DNA of 12,889 nucleotides from Acidimicrobiales bacterium (lineage in GTDB: Bacteria; Actinomycetota; Acidimicrobiia; Acidimicrobiales; Palsa-688): positions 1 through 12,889 of the forward strand of contig JAFAWZ010000107.1 of assembly GCA_019241495.1 (NCBI GenBank), in the 5' to 3' direction. The notes below the pieces were generated by a model. That model was not told where the DNA came from, ran no database searches, and saw only the letters and a program-made list of their open reading frames with translations. Both the position numbers and the translations under genes were made by a program. Positions 11,257 through 12,889 of the stretch are shown in pieces; within the stretch, counting starts at the first letter, position 1, and every line of letters starts with the position of its first letter.

Positions 11257-11724
11257 ATGCCCGAATCAGCCGAATTTACCGATTTAGGCGCCGAGGAGGC
11301 CCGGCTCGAGCGGGAGGCGCCCGGATACCTGACCCGGGTGAGGCACGCGACGGCGAGACTCGGTCAGCGAGCTGCCGGCCCGACCGATACCCAGGCCGCT
11401 TTGGTTGCGGTCGAGGAGCTGGCCCAGATCGACGTGGATGTCCCAACCGGGTCGCGCTACACAGGTGCCCGTCGCCTGAAGACAGCGGTGAAGCAGCTGG
11501 TGGGGTGGTACCTGCGCTACGTCGGGGACCAGATCAGCTCCTTCGGCCAGGCCGTCGCCCATCTCGGCGAGCTGCTGGTCCAGCGGACCGAGCAGATCGA
11601 GATCCGCACTACCCGACTCGAGGATCGCAGCACCCGTTTGGAGACCGGCTTGGCCGATCTGGCGGACCGGTTGCAGGCGCTCGAGCAGCACCGAGCTGAC
11701 CGCTCGAGCCCTCCTCGCCGGTAG
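11257..11724 (+). CDS. Coiled-coil protein of unknown function upstream of a glycosyltransferase
   Basis: 155 residues from ATG 11257, which has AAGG six bases upstream; the frame is open to ATG 11173 (183 residues), but that extension looks non-coding. There is no signal peptide or membrane helix. The acidic N-terminus is followed by RRLKTAVKQLVGWYLRYVGDQISSFGQAV, an amphipathic helix with aromatic residues, and then a clear coiled coil (about 115-148) with repeated TRLEDRSTRLETGLADLADRL heptads. From memory, similar helical segments precede methyltransferase or glycosyltransferase domains in actinobacterial glycan clusters. A scaffold or membrane-surface role for glycan enzymes is inferred only. 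The next gene begins 24 bases after its stop, so they are probably in one operon. Confidence 0.65.
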   Translation: MPESAEFTDLGAEEARLEREAPGYLTRVRHATARLGQRAAGPTDTQAALVAVEELAQIDVDVPTGSRYTGARRLKTAVKQLVGWYLRYVGDQISSFGQAVAHLGELLVQRTEQIEIRTTRLEDRSTRLETGLADLADRLQALEQHRADRSSPPRR

Positions 11725-11748
11725 CGCGACCAAATAGTGCCCTCAGTA

Positions 11749-12867
11749 ATGCGTATAGACCAGTTCGTCCCGAGCTTCGTCAAGCACGACGCCATCAGCA
11801 GCCACGTGCTTCAAACCCGCCGGGCGCTCATCGAGGCGGGCTACCAGTCGCGGATCTACTACGAGCACATCGACCGCCGGTTGGCCGGGGAGGCCGAGCC
11901 GTTCGATCGGTGTGACCCGACCCCCGATCCGGACCGGGTCATCCTCTACCAGGCATCGACGGACTCGGCCATGGCGGCCTGGCTGGCCGAGGCCGCTCGT
12001 GCCGGGCAGCGCGTCGCGATCTACTACCACAACATCACGCCGTCGCGTTACTTCGCCCGCTGGGAACCGAGGGCAGCTCGCAGCATGCAGACGGCCCGGG
12101 GTCAGCTGGCTGAGCTCGCCTCGTCGACCGGCCTGGCGCTGGCCGCGTCCGCCTACAACGAGGCCGAGCTCATCGAGCTGGGCTACCCGCAGACATCGGT
12201 GTGCCCGCTGCTCATCGATCTGGGGGACCTCCACCGGCCCCCGGATGCACGGGCGCTGAAGCGGCTCCGGGCCGTGACCGGACCTCGCTGGTTGTTCGTG
12301 GGTCGCGTCGCGCCGAACAAGTGCCAGCACGACGTGATCGCCGCCTTCGCGCTGTACCGGCGCCTGTACTCGCCGTCCGCCCGCCTGAGCCTGGTCGGCG
12401 CGGTCACCGCACCGCGTTACCTTCGGGCCCTCGAGGCCCTGGTCGAAGAGCTCGAGTTGGGTGACAGCGTCGACTTCGTCGACTCGGCCCCGTTCCCCGA
12501 GTTGCTCGCCCACATGCACGCGGCGGACGTGTTCGTGTGCATGTCGGAGCACGAAGGATTCTGCGTGCCGGTCATCGAGGCCATGGAGCTGGGGCTCCCG
12601 GTCGTCGCCTACGGGGCGGCCGCCGTGCCGGAGACCGTCGGCCCGGCCGGGATGCTGGTGGCCGACAAGGACCCGCTGGCTGTCGCGGGATCGGTTCACG
12701 CCTTGTTGTCTAGCGACCGGACCCGGCGGGAGACGATCGACGCCGGCCGGGACCGGGCCGGTCGGTTCGCCCTCGATCGGACCTCTGCGCGGTTGCTGTC
12801 CGAGCTGGCCCGTTTTACCGGGCCTGGCTTTGATCCGGCAGCCGAGGTGCCGAGCGAGGTCTCATGA
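11749..12867 (+). CDS. Glycosyltransferase family 4 (GT-B fold)
   Basis: 372 residues from ATG 11749 (MRIDQFVPSFVKHDAISSHV, a usual start for this group); GTG 11737 would add four residues. The N-terminal half is the acceptor-side Rossmann domain. The donor side starts at WLFVGRVAPNKCQHDVI, with Arg186 and Lys191 in the positions that contact the nucleotide-sugar phosphates. The EX7E motif is E269-GFCVPVI-E277, followed by AMELGLPVVAYGAAAVPE. These are the hallmarks of a retaining GT4 enzyme using a nucleotide-activated or lipid-linked sugar. No membrane helix is seen, so it should act at the cytosolic membrane face. With the coiled-coil gene upstream, the coupled gene downstream and the Wzm/Wzt exporter nearby, a role in making the exported surface glycan is likely. 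No clear ribosome site is seen. Confidence 0.9.
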   Translation: MRIDQFVPSFVKHDAISSHVLQTRRALIEAGYQSRIYYEHIDRRLAGEAEPFDRCDPTPDPDRVILYQASTDSAMAAWLAEAARAGQRVAIYYHNITPSRYFARWEPRAARSMQTARGQLAELASSTGLALAASAYNEAELIELGYPQTSVCPLLIDLGDLHRPPDARALKRLRAVTGPRWLFVGRVAPNKCQHDVIAAFALYRRLYSPSARLSLVGAVTAPRYLRALEALVEELELGDSVDFVDSAPFPELLAHMHAADVFVCMSEHEGFCVPVIEAMELGLPVVAYGAAAVPETVGPAGMLVADKDPLAVAGSVHALLSSDRTRRETIDAGRDRAGRFALDRTSARLLSELARFTGPGFDPAAEVPSEVS

Positions 12868-12889
12868 GCCGGGCGCTGGGCAACCCCTC
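12864..12889 (+). CDS. Start of a translationally coupled downstream gene (partial)
   Basis: ATG at 12864 overlaps the glycosyltransferase stop as ATGA, and the frame stays open to the window edge (MSRALGNP). GCCGAGG and GCGAGG occur just upstream. The overlap and strand suggest another gene of the same glycan operon, but only eight codons are visible, so no product can be named. Confidence 0.4.

Overview
The window is very GC-rich, densely coded DNA from an actinobacterium. Acidimicrobiia is my best guess. The main reason is two secreted proteins carrying the 'GYWLVAxDGGxFxFGDAxFYGS' repeat that is abundant in that class; a ClpP1-type protease, several TANNNT -10 boxes close to start codons and GTG starts also fit. 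The lineage call is inference; no rRNA or other marker gene is present.

Layout. Positions 3-365 hold the end of an rdgB/HAM1-type nucleotide pyrophosphatase, followed by a YbhN/LPG-synthase-type membrane protein (393-1637). A secreted GH25-like hydrolase with five DGG repeats follows (1804-3267), then a tRNA-Leu(UAG) on the minus strand. Two tandem paralogous SDR oxidoreductases lie on the minus strand (3475-5216). They are divergent from a carboxymuconolactone-decarboxylase-family protein (5287-5841); together these look like a small catabolic module. Next come clpP (5910-6659) and the two halves of a Wzm/Wzt-type polysaccharide ABC exporter (6796-7593 and 7836-9044). Convergent to wzt is a large secreted beta-propeller-like protein ending in four DGG repeats (9170-11137, minus). 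The right edge holds a coiled-coil protein, a GT4 glycosyltransferase and the first codons of another gene linked by an ATGA overlap. The exporter, the glycosyltransferase and the secreted repeat proteins suggest a cell-surface polysaccharide and cell-envelope region.

Most unusual content. (1) Two homologous imperfect palindromes of about 130-145 bp lie at 1583-1728 and 5933-6064. Their arms are about 80% identical to each other, but each copy keeps its own base pairing, so the stems appear to have co-varied. Both are read by the host gene in the same reading frame. Copy 1 replaces the C-terminus of the membrane protein. Copy 2 sits in frame inside the N-terminus of ClpP and adds 45 codons; deleting those codons restores a ClpP1 of ordinary length. 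This resembles the in-frame palindromic elements described in Rickettsia. (2) Between wzm and wzt, two 65-bp tandem units plus degenerate copies create a chain of three micro-ORFs (22, 22 and 39 codons). Each is joined to the next by a GTGA stop/start overlap and the last is joined the same way to wzt. The third contains a long GTGACGCGTT palindrome.

No CRISPR array, transposase, phage gene or rRNA is visible. No stretch above 300 bases lacks a gene.
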